From the NCBI RefSeq assembly GCF_019969725.1, contig NZ_JAHXYW010000010.1, positions 1 through 64,000 of the forward strand: a stretch of 64,000 nucleotides of DNA, given 5' to 3'. This stretch comes from Neobacillus bataviensis. Lineage in GTDB: Bacteria; Bacillota; Bacilli; Bacillales_B; DSM-18226. Under the pieces are notes generated by a model. That model did no database searches, was not told where the DNA came from, and saw only the letters and a list, made by a program, of their open reading frames with translations. Each line of letters opens with the position of its first letter. Position 1 is the first letter of the stretch. This document shows, in pieces, positions 51,095-58,282 of the stretch. The position numbers and the translations under genes were made by a program.

Positions 51095-51960
51095 ATGGGA
51101 TTGCTATACCTCTCGATGATAAAATCGATAAAATACCTGCTGGCAATCGGCAAAACTCTCTTGTCCTTGTATGCTAGACTGATAGTCCGAACAACAGCTG
51201 GCGAGATGGGTTTTGTGACAATCTGATAGGGACATCTGCTTAAGACAAGCTTTGGCAAAATGGAAATGCCAAGCCCCTGTTCGATCATCGACATAATCGA
51301 ATAATCATCATATACACGGTATTGAATATTGGGTTGAAAGTTATGTTGGTTAAAGATCGTTAATGGTTCACTAAATTCGCCCTCATCTAAAAGGATATAA
51401 GGGTCCTTGGTTAATTCCTTCAAGGAGACTTTGGGATGAGCGGCTAAAGGGTGTTGGGTTGGCAATACGGCGAGCATTTCATCTTCTTGCAAGGGAATGG
51501 TCGTCAGATTTGATACCGCTTTTGGATTCACAAAGCCAAAATCCACGCTCCCATCTTTAATCCAATGGAAGATATCCGTATAATCCCCTTGATGTAACTC
51601 GAACTGTACCGCCGGGTATTGTTTCTTAAAATCTTTCATCAAACCGGGCAGCCAATGACAGGAAACACTAGAAAAGGTGCCAATGCGAATAAGTCCGCTA
51701 TGCAGCCCTTCCATCTCTTTAAGCTTTTCCTGCAGTTCCCTATGGGAATTACAAATATTTTTAATAAAAGGCAAAAATTCCTCGCCATCTGGTGTCAGGG
51801 TAATACCTGTCCGAGAGCGAAGAATAAGAGTAGTAGATAGTTCTTCCTCTAAGGAATGGACCATTTGGCTAATGGCGGATTGCGTGTAGCCCAGCTCTTC
51901 CGCTGCTTTGGTAAAACTGCCTGTTTCGATCGCTTTGATAAAAGCGTAATATGAATTCAT
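51091..51960 (-). CDS. LysR family transcriptional regulator
   Basis: 289 residues. The N-terminal helix-turn-helix (AFIKAIETGSFTKAAEELGYTQSAISQMVHSLEEEL) and the periplasmic-binding-protein-like effector domain (LIRIGTFSSVSCHWLPGLMKDFKKQYPAVQFELHQGDY) are complete. It is divergent from an EamA-family transporter gene starting 113 bp away and is the likely regulator of it. Confidence 0.93.
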   Translation of the reverse strand: MNSYYAFIKAIETGSFTKAAEELGYTQSAISQMVHSLEEELSTTLILRSRTGITLTPDGEEFLPFIKNICNSHRELQEKLKEMEGLHSGLIRIGTFSSVSCHWLPGLMKDFKKQYPAVQFELHQGDYTDIFHWIKDGSVDFGFVNPKAVSNLTTIPLQEDEMLAVLPTQHPLAAHPKVSLKELTKDPYILLDEGEFSEPLTIFNQHNFQPNIQYRVYDDYSIMSMIEQGLGISILPKLVLSRCPYQIVTKPISPAVVRTISLAYKDKRVLPIASRYFIDFIIERYSNPI

Positions 51961-52072
51961 CCCCGCAGGCCCCTTTGCATAAGGATTCGTAATAGTTCTA
52001 TTATAAATATTCGTTTTACTAATGTAAATGCGGGTGATACGATAGAGCCAATCTTGAAAGTTTGGGGCGAAA

Positions 52073-52954
52073 ATGATGACGCAAAAACAGGCAAACCTGA
52101 TTTTAGCTACGGTTTCGATGGGGTGGGGAACCTCTTATATTTTTATGAAACTCTGTGTGGATACGGTATCTCCATTAACCATTATTGCCTTACGATTTGG
52201 AATTGCCTTTATCGTAATGATGGCGATCTTTTTCAAAAAAATGATTCGTATTGATGCTAAAACATTGAAATACAGTGCAATTGTCGGCGCTCTGCTATTC
52301 GGTATTTTCATGGCACTTTTGTATGGTATGAAAAATACAACCGCTTCATCTGCAGGTTTTTTGACGAGCACAACCGTGATCTTAGTGCCGATTTTACAAG
52401 CCTTTATTACCCGAAAGAGGCCAAGTAATAAAATTATATCGGGAGTTCTGGTTGTTTCAATTGGCTTAGCATTCCTTACTATTCGGGATGATTTTACTTT
52501 TGCTGATGGTTCGATATATTGCTTGGCTGCCGCCCTCCTTTATGCGGTGCACATCGTCGTCACAAACCTCTTTGCACGAGGGGTTGATGCATTAAAGCTG
52601 GGGATTTATCAGCTTGGATTTACTTGCCTTTATGCCACTATCGGGACTTTTATATTTGAAACACCTGTTTTACCGCATGAAGCGATTCATTGGTTTGCTC
52701 TGCTTGGCCTGGCGCTCATCTCCTCAGCCTATGGCTTTGTCATGCAGACCATTGCCCAGCAGTACACGACACCTGAAAGCACTGGTTTTCTCTTTTCCCT
52801 CGAACCCATTTTTTCAGCCGTATTTGCCTTCCTCTTCCTGCATGAAAATATGGGGATGAAAGGGTATGTTGGTGCGTTGCTCATTTTAGCTGGTGTTTTT
52901 ATAGCAAACTCTACATCTAAAAAACAACTTTTACTTAAGGAAATAAAATTATAA
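52073..52954 (+). CDS. EamA/DMT family transporter
   Basis: 293 residues with ten helices in two EamA repeats (about 8-140 and 150-285). MGWGTSYIFMKLCVDTVSPLTIIALRFGIAFIVM and GALLFGIFMALLYGMKNTTASSAGFLTSTTVILVPIL are typical of the drug/metabolite exporter superfamily. An exporter of an amino acid or metabolite is likely; the substrate is unknown. Divergent from a LysR regulator. Confidence 0.92.
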   Translation: MMTQKQANLILATVSMGWGTSYIFMKLCVDTVSPLTIIALRFGIAFIVMMAIFFKKMIRIDAKTLKYSAIVGALLFGIFMALLYGMKNTTASSAGFLTSTTVILVPILQAFITRKRPSNKIISGVLVVSIGLAFLTIRDDFTFADGSIYCLAAALLYAVHIVVTNLFARGVDALKLGIYQLGFTCLYATIGTFIFETPVLPHEAIHWFALLGLALISSAYGFVMQTIAQQYTTPESTGFLFSLEPIFSAVFAFLFLHENMGMKGYVGALLILAGVFIANSTSKKQLLLKEIKL

Positions 52955-53022
52955 TTCCAAAGAAAAGATTGATAACTACGGTTCTCAATCTTTTTATTTA
53001 CGATAACTTAACATTAAAGTGA

Positions 53023-53164
53023 TTGAAAACAATTGAAAGTAGATTTATTATATAAGCATATAGTTATATAGTAATATACGACTAGAACTCCAGTGAATGG
53101 TCTCGGATAAAAAGAAAATAATAAAGGTATGTTTTATATAAGTAAATTATTATTTGCTTATATA
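53023..53164 (+). promoter_or_regulatory. promoter and inverted repeat upstream of first arsR
   Basis: TTGAAA (53023-53028) and TATTAT (53046-53051) are 17 bp apart. Downstream, TATATAAG (53135-53142) and CTTATATA (53157-53164) form an 8-14-8 inverted repeat just ahead of the ribosome site, a candidate operator for the encoded repressor. Confidence 0.5.
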
Positions 53165-53180
53165 TTTGGAGGTGTTTAAT

Positions 53181-53528
53181 ATGTTGAAATCAAAAGTTGA
53201 TGTGGATAAGGCTGCTAACGTTTTAAAACTATTAGGCGATAGAACTCGCCTAACCATGGTGGCTATATTAAAACAAAGGGAATGCTGTGTGTGTGAATTT
53301 CTTGAAGTGTTTGATATGAGTCAGCCGTCAATCAGTCAGCATCTTCGAAAACTGAAGGATTTAGGGTTGGTAAAAGAGGAGCGAAGAGGTCAGTGGATTT
53401 ACTATTCCTTGAATTCACAAAGCGATTTATATGGACTTATTGAAAATATTTTAGAGCATGTACCAGTTCAGACAGAGAAAATCAAACAGATTGAGAAAAG
53501 CAATCCTACGTTTCGTTGTGGTTGTTAA
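53181..53528 (+). CDS. arsR: ArsR family arsenite-responsive repressor
   Basis: 115 residues from ATG 53181 behind GGAGGTG; an upstream ATG in frame lacks a site. Winged helix SmtB/ArsR fold (VLKLLGDRTRLTMVAILKQRECCVCEFLEVFDMSQPSISQHLRKLKDLGLV). The metalloid site in helix 3 is ECCVCEF (Cys35, Cys36, Cys38), and the C-terminus adds FRCGC. It would dissociate from DNA on binding As(III). First gene of the operon arsR-aquaporin-arsC-hesB. Confidence 0.93.
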   Translation: MLKSKVDVDKAANVLKLLGDRTRLTMVAILKQRECCVCEFLEVFDMSQPSISQHLRKLKDLGLVKEERRGQWIYYSLNSQSDLYGLIENILEHVPVQTEKIKQIEKSNPTFRCGC

Positions 53529-53548
53529 ATCAAGGGGATAAGACTTAA

Positions 53549-54190
53549 ATGAGAAAAAAGCTAATCAGTGAATTTTTAGGAACCTATTTTCTTGTTTTTG
53601 CTGGAACGGGTGCAGTCGTAATCGATTCGGTTACTAAAAGTTTAACTCATGTAGGCGTAGCCCTTACATTTGGGTTGGTGGTAACGGCATTGATTTTCAC
53701 TTTTGGCCACATCTCTGGCGCTCACTTTAATCCGGCGGTTACCATCAGTTTTTTAATACATGGGGATATAAATAAGAAGGAAGCACTTTATTATATTATT
53801 ATTCAAATCATGGCAGGGATTGCAGCTAGTGCAACTTTGTTGTGCTTATTTGGGAATGTTGCAACACTCGGTGCCACCTTGCCAAGGGGTTCATGGTCAC
53901 AATCTTTTGTGTTGGAATTTATCCTTACATTTTTCTTAATGATGGTTATTTTCGGTTCTGCTGTGCATGGGAAAGCTGTAAAATCCTTTGCCGCAATTGC
54001 TATAGGTGCAACTGTCGGCTTAGAAGCCATGTTCGCAGGTCCAATCTGCGGCGCCTCAATGAATCCGGCAAGATCCATTGGGCCAGCACTTGTATCAGGA
54101 ACAACTCAGCATTTATGGGTGTATATTGTCGCAACTATTTTAGGAGCAGGCTGTGCGGCATTGATTTATAAAATACTTCACGAAAAATAA
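53549..54190 (+). CDS. aquaglyceroporin (MIP family) in ars operon
   Basis: 213 residues, six helices. Two NPA motifs are present: HFNPAVT (61-63) and MNPARS (172-174, with the filter Arg at 175). In Sinorhizobium and others an aquaglyceroporin (AqpS) in the ars operon lets arsenite formed by ArsC flow out of the cell and replaces ArsB or Acr3. Position between arsR and arsC, and the lack of arsB/acr3 in the window, support the same role here. Confidence 0.9.
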   Translation: MRKKLISEFLGTYFLVFAGTGAVVIDSVTKSLTHVGVALTFGLVVTALIFTFGHISGAHFNPAVTISFLIHGDINKKEALYYIIIQIMAGIAASATLLCLFGNVATLGATLPRGSWSQSFVLEFILTFFLMMVIFGSAVHGKAVKSFAAIAIGATVGLEAMFAGPICGASMNPARSIGPALVSGTTQHLWVYIVATILGAGCAALIYKILHEK

Positions 54191-54202
54191 AGGAGATACA
54201 TC

Positions 54203-54622
54203 ATGACTAAAAAAACAATCTACTTCTTATGTACAGGAAATTCTTGTAGAAGCCAAATGGCAGAAGGTTGGGCTAAAAACTATTTAGGTGATGAGTGGGA
54301 AGTAAAAAGTGCTGGTCTTGAGGCACACGGTTTAAACCCCAATGCCGTAAAAGCAATGAAAGAAACTGGTATTGATATTTCAAATCAAACATCTGATGTT
54401 ATCGATCCTGAAATTTTAAATAACGCAGATTTAGTGGTTACCTTATGCGGTCATGCAGCAGACCATTGCCCTGTCACACCTCCTCATGTTAAACGAGTTC
54501 ACTGGGGATTTGACGATCCTGCAAAAGCAGAAGGAACAGAAGCAGAAAAATGGACATTCTTTCAGCGGGTCCGTGACGAAATCGGAGATCGCATTAAGCG
54601 TTTTGCTGTAACTGGAGAGTAA
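54203..54622 (+). CDS. arsC: thioredoxin-dependent arsenate reductase ArsC
   Basis: 139 residues from ATG 54203 behind AAAGGAG. Low-molecular-weight phosphatase fold with P-loop CTGNSCRS (Cys10 nucleophile) and the redox pair Cys82 and Cys89 in [15 protein letters not shown], the complete set of the pI258-type ArsC. It reduces arsenate to arsenite at the expense of thioredoxin. Followed 45 bp later by the HesB-like gene with the in-frame TGA. Confidence 0.96.
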   Translation: MTKKTIYFLCTGNSCRSQMAEGWAKNYLGDEWEVKSAGLEAHGLNPNAVKAMKETGIDISNQTSDVIDPEILNNADLVVTLCGHAADHCPVTPPHVKRVHWGFDDPAKAEGTEAEKWTFFQRVRDEIGDRIKRFAVTGE

Positions 54623-54667
54623 ATAGAGTAAAATGAGAAGAAATTATAAAGACAGGAGGACTAGGAC

Positions 54668-54946
54668 ATGAAAATCACAGATGAAGCTCGTGATATGTTT
54701 GTACAAATGTTCAAAGAAGAAAATGTTAATAACATTCGTATCTTTTTTGATGGCTATGGCTGAGGACAGCCACGAATTGGACTGGCTCTGGATGAGCCAG
54801 AAGCAGATGATATCATTGTTACTATTAATGAGATAAAGGTTGCTATTGACCCCATCATTGAACCAAATGTGGAAGACCTTATTCTTGATCGCAGCGGGGA
54901 TGGAAAAGGGATTTCTATGATTGGTGATACAGGGAGATGCTGTTAG
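54668..54946 (+). CDS. HesB-like protein with in-frame TGA, putative selenoprotein
   Basis: 92 residues if the TGA at 54761-54763 (codon 32) is read as selenocysteine. ATG 54668 has AGGAGGA upstream. The sequence is IRIFFDGYG-U-GQPRIGLALDEPE, in which the family has Cys at the U position, and the C-terminus GDTGRCC supplies the other ligands of an IscA/HesB-type site. The codons before and after TGA belong to the same family and same frame, so a plain frameshift is excluded. Eighteen bases after the TGA a hairpin, CTGGCTC-TGGAT-GAGCCAG (54782-54800), has the size and loop G residues expected of a bacterial SECIS. HesB-like selenoproteins are known in other bacteria. Its place after arsC suggests handling of arsenic or thiol/selenol chemistry. 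Confidence 0.82.
54782..54800 (+). promoter_or_regulatory. candidate SECIS hairpin of HesB-like gene
   Basis: A perfect 7-bp stem CTGGCTC/GAGCCAG with loop TGGAT. The loop begins 25 nt after the TGA, inside the range seen for bacterial selenocysteine insertion elements, and it carries G residues at loop positions 2 and 3. Confidence 0.6.
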
Positions 54947-54960
54947 CAAAAGCATACTAA

Positions 54961-55007
54961 AAAAACCATGGCCACAGAAGATTTCATTTTCTGTGGCCAT
55001 GGTTTTT
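54961..55007. terminator. bidirectional terminator between hesB-like and arsP
   Basis: A 19-bp stem: AAAAACCATGGCCACAGAA (54961-54979) pairs with TTCTGTGGCCATGGTTTTT (54989-55007). It lies between convergent transcripts and touches the arsP stop codon. Confidence 0.94.
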
Positions 55008-55872
55008 ATACAAGGTAAAAAATAAATCCTGAAATAGTGGACATGACGAATACTGAAAGAACGAAAGTAACAACCAGCTGTTTTTTAAAGATGGATTTTA
55101 ATAGTATTACTTCAGGTAAACTTGCTCCTGCGGAACTAATTATCAACGCCATAACAGGTCCTAAAGCCATTCCTTTAGCTATGAGAATTTGTGAAATCGG
55201 TATCATGCTGGAAAGGCGAATGTACAATGGGATTCCAATAATTGCGGCAATAGGAATCAACCACCAGTGATCACGGCCAAAGACGCTTGAAATCCATTCT
55301 GTTGGAACTAAACCGTGAATGACAGCCCCAATGGCAGCACCGATTATTAGATAAGGATAAACGCTTTTCATTAAAGCAAGTGTTTCCTTTAAGGCCAGCC
55401 TAACATTAAATTTTTGATGTTTTTCTTCATAACCAGTCATAACGACATTTTTTACTAACTTTTCGAAGCCTAATTTTTCAAGAATAAAGCCGATGACGAT
55501 GGAAAAGACTGCAGTTAAAATGGTATAAATAGCTGTTACTTTCCATCCAAGGGCTACTCCCATAATGGTCAGAATCATAGGGTCAAGGACAGGGGAGGCA
55601 AAAAGAAAAATCATGACTATTCCAAATGGCATTTTTTTCTTAAGCATATTTACTACAACAGGTATGGTCGAACAGGAACAAAACGGTGTTATGAACGCAA
55701 ACACAATCGCTGCAAATGCAGCAATCAGTTTATTTTTCCCTGCCAGCTTTTTTTCAATTTTCTCGTAAGGAATATATCCCTGCAATAAACTAATGAAAAA
55801 GGATATGACTATAAACAGGACCGTTAACTCAAGTGCAATCGATAAAAAACTTTTGAAAGTATCTAACCACAT
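55006..55872 (-). CDS. arsP: organoarsenical efflux permease ArsP (DUF318)
   Basis: 288 residues from ATG 55872 behind TAGGAGGG, with eight or so helices. The motif FITPFCSCSTIPVVVNMLKKKMPFGIVMIFLFASP carries the CxC pair (Cys65, Cys67) of the ArsP/YraQ permease family; the second half repeats the topology. ArsP exports trivalent methylated and aromatic arsenicals. It is downstream of two small Cys-tailed genes and an arsR, and arsI is encoded divergently, so an organoarsenical function fits. Confidence 0.85.
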   Translation of the reverse strand: MWLDTFKSFLSIALELTVLFIVISFFISLLQGYIPYEKIEKKLAGKNKLIAAFAAIVFAFITPFCSCSTIPVVVNMLKKKMPFGIVMIFLFASPVLDPMILTIMGVALGWKVTAIYTILTAVFSIVIGFILEKLGFEKLVKNVVMTGYEEKHQKFNVRLALKETLALMKSVYPYLIIGAAIGAVIHGLVPTEWISSVFGRDHWWLIPIAAIIGIPLYIRLSSMIPISQILIAKGMALGPVMALIISSAGASLPEVILLKSIFKKQLVVTFVLSVFVMSTISGFIFYLV

Positions 55873-55885
55873 TTTTTAAGCCCTC

Positions 55886-56068
55886 CTAGCATTCACATGC
55901 GCAAACGCAGTTATTTTGCTTTGAATGTTTAAAGAAAGGCAGATGATTGGTGATTCTTTTCACGAAAGATTCGTGTTTAAAATCGGCAAATTTCCAAGCT
56001 TCATTTGATTGTTTCTCAATTTCTTTTATTTTTTCATTAACTAAATCGGAAATATTGAAGTTATACAT
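55886..56068 (-). CDS. small protein with CxCxCxC tail, 60 residues
   Basis: Starts at ATG 56068 directly behind GGGAGG. N-terminal helix DLVNEKIKEIEKQSNEAWKFADFK, then a basic loop, and the end NNCVCACEC with four closely spaced cysteines. The EAWKF core is shared with the neighbouring 55-residue protein, so the two are paralogues. A metalloid-binding or chaperone role beside ArsP is inferred from the Cys tail and gene position. No known family name. Confidence 0.7.
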   Translation of the reverse strand: MYNFNISDLVNEKIKEIEKQSNEAWKFADFKHESFVKRITNHLPFFKHSKQNNCVCACEC

Positions 56069-56096
56069 TATAATTCCTCCCATTAATCAAATATTA

Positions 56097-56112
56097 ATCA
56101 AAAAAAATTGAT
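56097..56112. promoter_or_regulatory. ATCAA-N6-TTGAT palindrome (site 1)
   Basis: ATCAA (56097-56101) and TTGAT (56108-56112). ArsR-type operator candidate, in front of the 60-residue Cys-tail gene; another half site ATCAA lies just upstream at about 56086. Confidence 0.6.
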
Positions 56113-56138
56113 TTATAATTTAAAAATATATCCTAAGC

Positions 56139-56306
56139 TCATGAACACTGGCAGCATGGTTTTAAGGACGGAGTGGTCTGCTGACTTAATTCTTTAAGTT
56201 GGTTTTGCTCAGCCAGATCGTAAAACTTCCAAGCTTCTTTAGCATTCCTTTCTATTTCTTCCTGGCGAAATTTCATCATCTGAAATACTGAATACTCATT
56301 AAACAT
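56139..56306 (-). CDS. small Cys-tailed protein, 55 residues
   Basis: ATG 56306 is preceded by AGGAGG. The peptide starts MFNEYSVFQMMKFRQEEIER, continues with KEAWKFYDLAEQNQ and ends KPCCQCS before TGA. It shares the EE[IV]-x-KEAWKF core and the Cys-rich end with the 60-residue protein encoded downstream. Expression with arsR and arsP is likely. Function unknown; metalloid binding is plausible. Confidence 0.68.
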   Translation of the reverse strand: MFNEYSVFQMMKFRQEEIERNAKEAWKFYDLAEQNQLKELSQQTTPSLKPCCQCS

Positions 56307-56324
56307 TATAATTTCCTCCTATTA

Positions 56325-56362
56325 ATCAAATTATATTGATATATTAATCAAAAAAAATTGAT
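56325..56362. promoter_or_regulatory. two ATCAA-N6-TTGAT palindromes (sites 2 and 3)
   Basis: Site 2: ATCAA 56325-56329 and TTGAT 56336-56340. Site 3: ATCAA 56347-56351 and TTGAT 56358-56362. They are 22 bp apart centre to centre and lie between the arsR stop and the 55-residue gene, suggesting an internal regulated promoter. Confidence 0.65.
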
Positions 56363-56384
56363 AAATTTGTTAAAAAAATTAGCT

Positions 56385-56705
56385 TTAGGACGGTTTGAAT
56401 AAACAACAAAGTTCATGGGATAACAAATGATTAAGCTCTTCTTGATTCAACTCGTAGTAACTCCAGGTTCCACGTGTTTCTTTTGTGATAATGTTGGCAT
56501 CTAATAAAATCTTTAAATGATAAGATAGCTTGGATTGAGCCATATCCATCATCGGAGCTAGATCACAAACACACATTGAACCCTTTTGAGTTAAAATATT
56601 CATGATTTGCAGTCTCTTTTTATCAGCAATTGCTTTGAATTTTGACTCGTATTTTTCAAATACTTTTTCTAAGGAGATGTCTTGTAATTGGATTTCTTCG
56701 TTCAC
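56385..56705 (-). CDS. arsR: ArsR family repressor (second)
   Basis: 106 residues from GTG 56705, which has AGGTGA 5 nt upstream. The fold is SmtB/ArsR: KFKAIADKKRLQIMNILTQKGSMCVCDLAPMMDMAQSKLSYHLKILLDANII. The CVC pair (Cys45, Cys47) in the recognition region and a C-terminal CC (Cys100, Cys101) are the likely As(III) ligands. It is flanked on both sides by ATCAA-N6-TTGAT palindromes, so it probably represses its own operon and the divergent arsI genes. Confidence 0.92.
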   Translation of the reverse strand: MNEEIQLQDISLEKVFEKYESKFKAIADKKRLQIMNILTQKGSMCVCDLAPMMDMAQSKLSYHLKILLDANIITKETRGTWSYYELNQEELNHLLSHELCCLFKPS

Positions 56706-56725
56706 GTTTTTCACCTGCTTAATAA

Positions 56726-56892
56726 ATCAAATAATCTTGATACATTTATATTATAACCAATATTTTCTTGTGTCAATTAATTTAATCAATTTTTTTTGAT
56801 TTAGGAGTTGTAATTAGAAAAAATTGCTAATATACTTAAAGTATAAAATCAAAAAAAGTTGATTTATCTAATTTAAATCAAATTTATTTGAT
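56726..56892. promoter_or_regulatory. divergent promoters with four ATCAA-N6-TTGAT operators (sites 4-7)
   Basis: Sites: 56726-56741, 56785-56800, 56848-56863 and 56877-56892. Minus-strand promoter: TTGACA (56771-56776) and TAATAT (56748-56753), 17 bp apart. Plus-strand promoter: TTGTAA (56808-56813) and TATACT (56831-56836), 17 bp apart. Site 4 lies after the minus promoter, site 5 between the two, and sites 6 and 7 after the plus promoter, as expected for repressor sites. Confidence 0.78.
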
Positions 56893-56926
56893 TTATGTAA
56901 ACACTAACTATTAGGGGCTGGGAAAA

Positions 56927-57067
56927 ATGAATTTTATTAAAAAGTTAATAGGTAAAGAAGCTTCAAAGTCTTCCGGATGCTGTGGTGTTGAAATTAAAGA
57001 GGTTGAAGATGCTCAAGAGGAATCTTGCTGTGGAACAACTAATGAAACGCAATCTTCTTGTTGCTAA
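56927..57067 (+). CDS. 46-residue cysteine-rich peptide
   Basis: ATG 56927 to TAA. The peptide begins MNFIKKLIGKEASKSSGCCG and contains three Cys-Cys pairs (residues 18-19, 34-35, 45-46) separated by acidic stretches. It lies 24 bp before arsI under the ATCAA-N6-TTGAT operators. The pairs resemble those at the C-terminus of the ArsI protein (TCC, SSCC). It is probably an arsenic-binding peptide, by inference from composition and position. Confidence 0.7.
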   Translation: MNFIKKLIGKEASKSSGCCGVEIKEVEDAQEESCCGTTNETQSSCC

Positions 57068-57091
57068 AAAAATATTTTGGAGGGATTTACG

Positions 57092-57535
57092 ATGAAAATG
57101 CATGTAGGGATTAATGTCACCAATTTAAATAAGTCGATTGAATTTTATTCTAGAGTATTTCATTCAGAGCCAGTAAAAGTAAGACCAGATTATGTGAAGT
57201 TTTTACTTGATGATCCAAGTCTCAATTTTACTTTAAATTTAAAGGATGAAGTTTCAGGTAACCAAGTCGGACATTTTGGCTTTCAAGTGGAAAATCATGA
57301 AGAAGTTCTACAGCATAAAGACCGTTTAGAGAAATTGGGGTTCTTTGCTCGTGAAGAGATGGATGTTAATTGCTGCTATGCGACTCAAGATAAATTTTGG
57401 GTAACAGATCCTGATGGGAATGAATGGGAGTTTTTTTATACAAAAGGTGATGTAGAGACCATGGTTTCTGAAAAGACATGCTGTGCAACAACACCATCAT
57501 CAAATGTAGAAATTAAAAATTCCTCCTGTTGTTAA
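57092..57535 (+). CDS. arsI: ArsI/CadI family C-As lyase (VOC fold)
   Basis: 147 residues from ATG 57092 behind TTGGAGGG. The vicinal-oxygen-chelate fold has metal ligands His5 (MHVGINV), His61 (GHFGFQV) and Glu113 (EWEFFY). NCCYA (Cys94, Cys95) is the vicinal cysteine pair that binds the trivalent organoarsenical in ArsI. The C-terminus adds TCC and SSCC. ArsI uses Fe(II) and oxygen to cleave the C-As bond of methylarsenite and aromatic arsenicals, giving As(III). CadI is an alternative name for close relatives. Confidence 0.92.
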   Translation: MKMHVGINVTNLNKSIEFYSRVFHSEPVKVRPDYVKFLLDDPSLNFTLNLKDEVSGNQVGHFGFQVENHEEVLQHKDRLEKLGFFAREEMDVNCCYATQDKFWVTDPDGNEWEFFYTKGDVETMVSEKTCCATTPSSNVEIKNSSCC

Positions 57536-57620
57536 ATAAGTTCTAATTACCACAATTTAGATGGGAGGGTTCATTTTAATTGATTTCAAAATAGAAATAA
57601 TAATAATGGAGGTGATTATT

Positions 57621-57800
57621 ATGGCTAAACAAAAAAATTCCCCTTCAGCAATGAAAGACATGGGTGTACCAACTGAAATGAGTCCAATTAATGATCTTTC
57701 GGGTAATGAATCAAATGAACCGATTATTGAAGTGAATCAACCTGTAAAATCACAAGACCCACTTGAGATAAGAACCCCTGGATCTGTAACTGTTATCTAA
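57621..57800 (+). CDS. small hydrophilic protein, 59 residues
   Basis: ATG 57621 follows GGAGGTGATTATT, a strong site, so this start is preferred to in-frame codons upstream. The peptide starts MAKQKNSPSAMKDMGVPTEM and is acidic and low in hydrophobics; no cysteine, no membrane helix. Probably in the arsI transcript or its own. Family and function unknown to me. Confidence 0.5.
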   Translation: MAKQKNSPSAMKDMGVPTEMSPINDLSGNESNEPIIEVNQPVKSQDPLEIRTPGSVTVI

Positions 57801-57889
57801 TAATGAATAGGTAATAAATGTTTTTACCTGTTAAAAGTAACATTTATAAGGCTTTTAAAAAACATGAAGAAAGAATAAAGGTGATTTTT

Positions 57890-58045
57890 TTGAAAAATGA
57901 CCCACAAGCAACTAATGATATTTCTACACAGAGTAACTCTAACGTTATTATTAATGATGAATACCCCCATGGTATGAGTGTTTTAAAAGAAAACGACACA
58001 AGCACTAGTTCTGGAAATTTGGTAAGTAAACTCGAAGAAGCTTAA
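57890..58045 (+). CDS. small hydrophilic protein, 51 residues
   Basis: TTG 57890 is preceded by AAAGGTGATTT; an ATG 72 nt upstream in the same frame is possible. The peptide starts LKNDPQATNDISTQSNSNVI and is Asn/Ser-rich, acidic and without cysteine. It follows a similar small gene and ends before a hairpin. Unknown function. Confidence 0.45.
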   Translation: MKNDPQATNDISTQSNSNVIINDEYPHGMSVLKENDTSTSSGNLVSKLEEA

Positions 58046-58056
58046 TTATATATAAA

Positions 58057-58087
58057 GGTGGTTCGCTGTGTACATCAACGAACCACC
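58057..58087. terminator. terminator-like hairpin between small gene and tatA
   Basis: GGTGGTTCG (58057-58065) pairs with CGAACCACC (58079-58087) between convergent genes; the T tail is weak on both sides. Confidence 0.6.
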
Positions 58088-58098
58088 TCAAAAAATAT

Positions 58099-58266
58099 TT
58101 ATTTTTCTTTATCGTAATCTTCATCCATTATTCCTTTTGTTGACTTTTTAAATTCTTTAAGTGTAGATCCCACCGCACGACCGAGCTCTGGAAGTTTTTT
58201 CGGTCCAAAAACAATTAAGACAATCACAAAAATTAATATAGCACCACTGATTCCTATATTTCCCAT
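58099..58266 (-). CDS. tatA: twin-arginine translocase subunit TatA
   Basis: 55 residues from ATG 58266 behind GGGGGA. N-terminal membrane helix [16 protein letters not shown], then the hinge [10 protein letters not shown] and amphipathic helix [13 protein letters not shown], exactly the TatA/E pattern. TatA forms the pore of the Tat system for folded proteins. It is the last gene after a ZIP transporter and a multicopper oxidase that itself carries a twin-arginine signal, so it is probably a dedicated export subunit for that oxidase. tatC is not in the window. Confidence 0.93.
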   Translation of the reverse strand: MGNIGISGAILIFVIVLIVFGPKKLPELGRAVGSTLKEFKKSTKGIMDEDYDKEK

Positions 58267-58282
58267 ATTAAATTCCCCCTGT

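Noticed and set aside
56139..56306. Third selenoprotein: TGA after CQCS followed by GCT TAG
   Set aside because: Reading through would add only two residues. The downstream hairpin is the ATCAA/TTGAT operator with a T-only loop and no G, unlike a SECIS, so I treat TGA as a stop.
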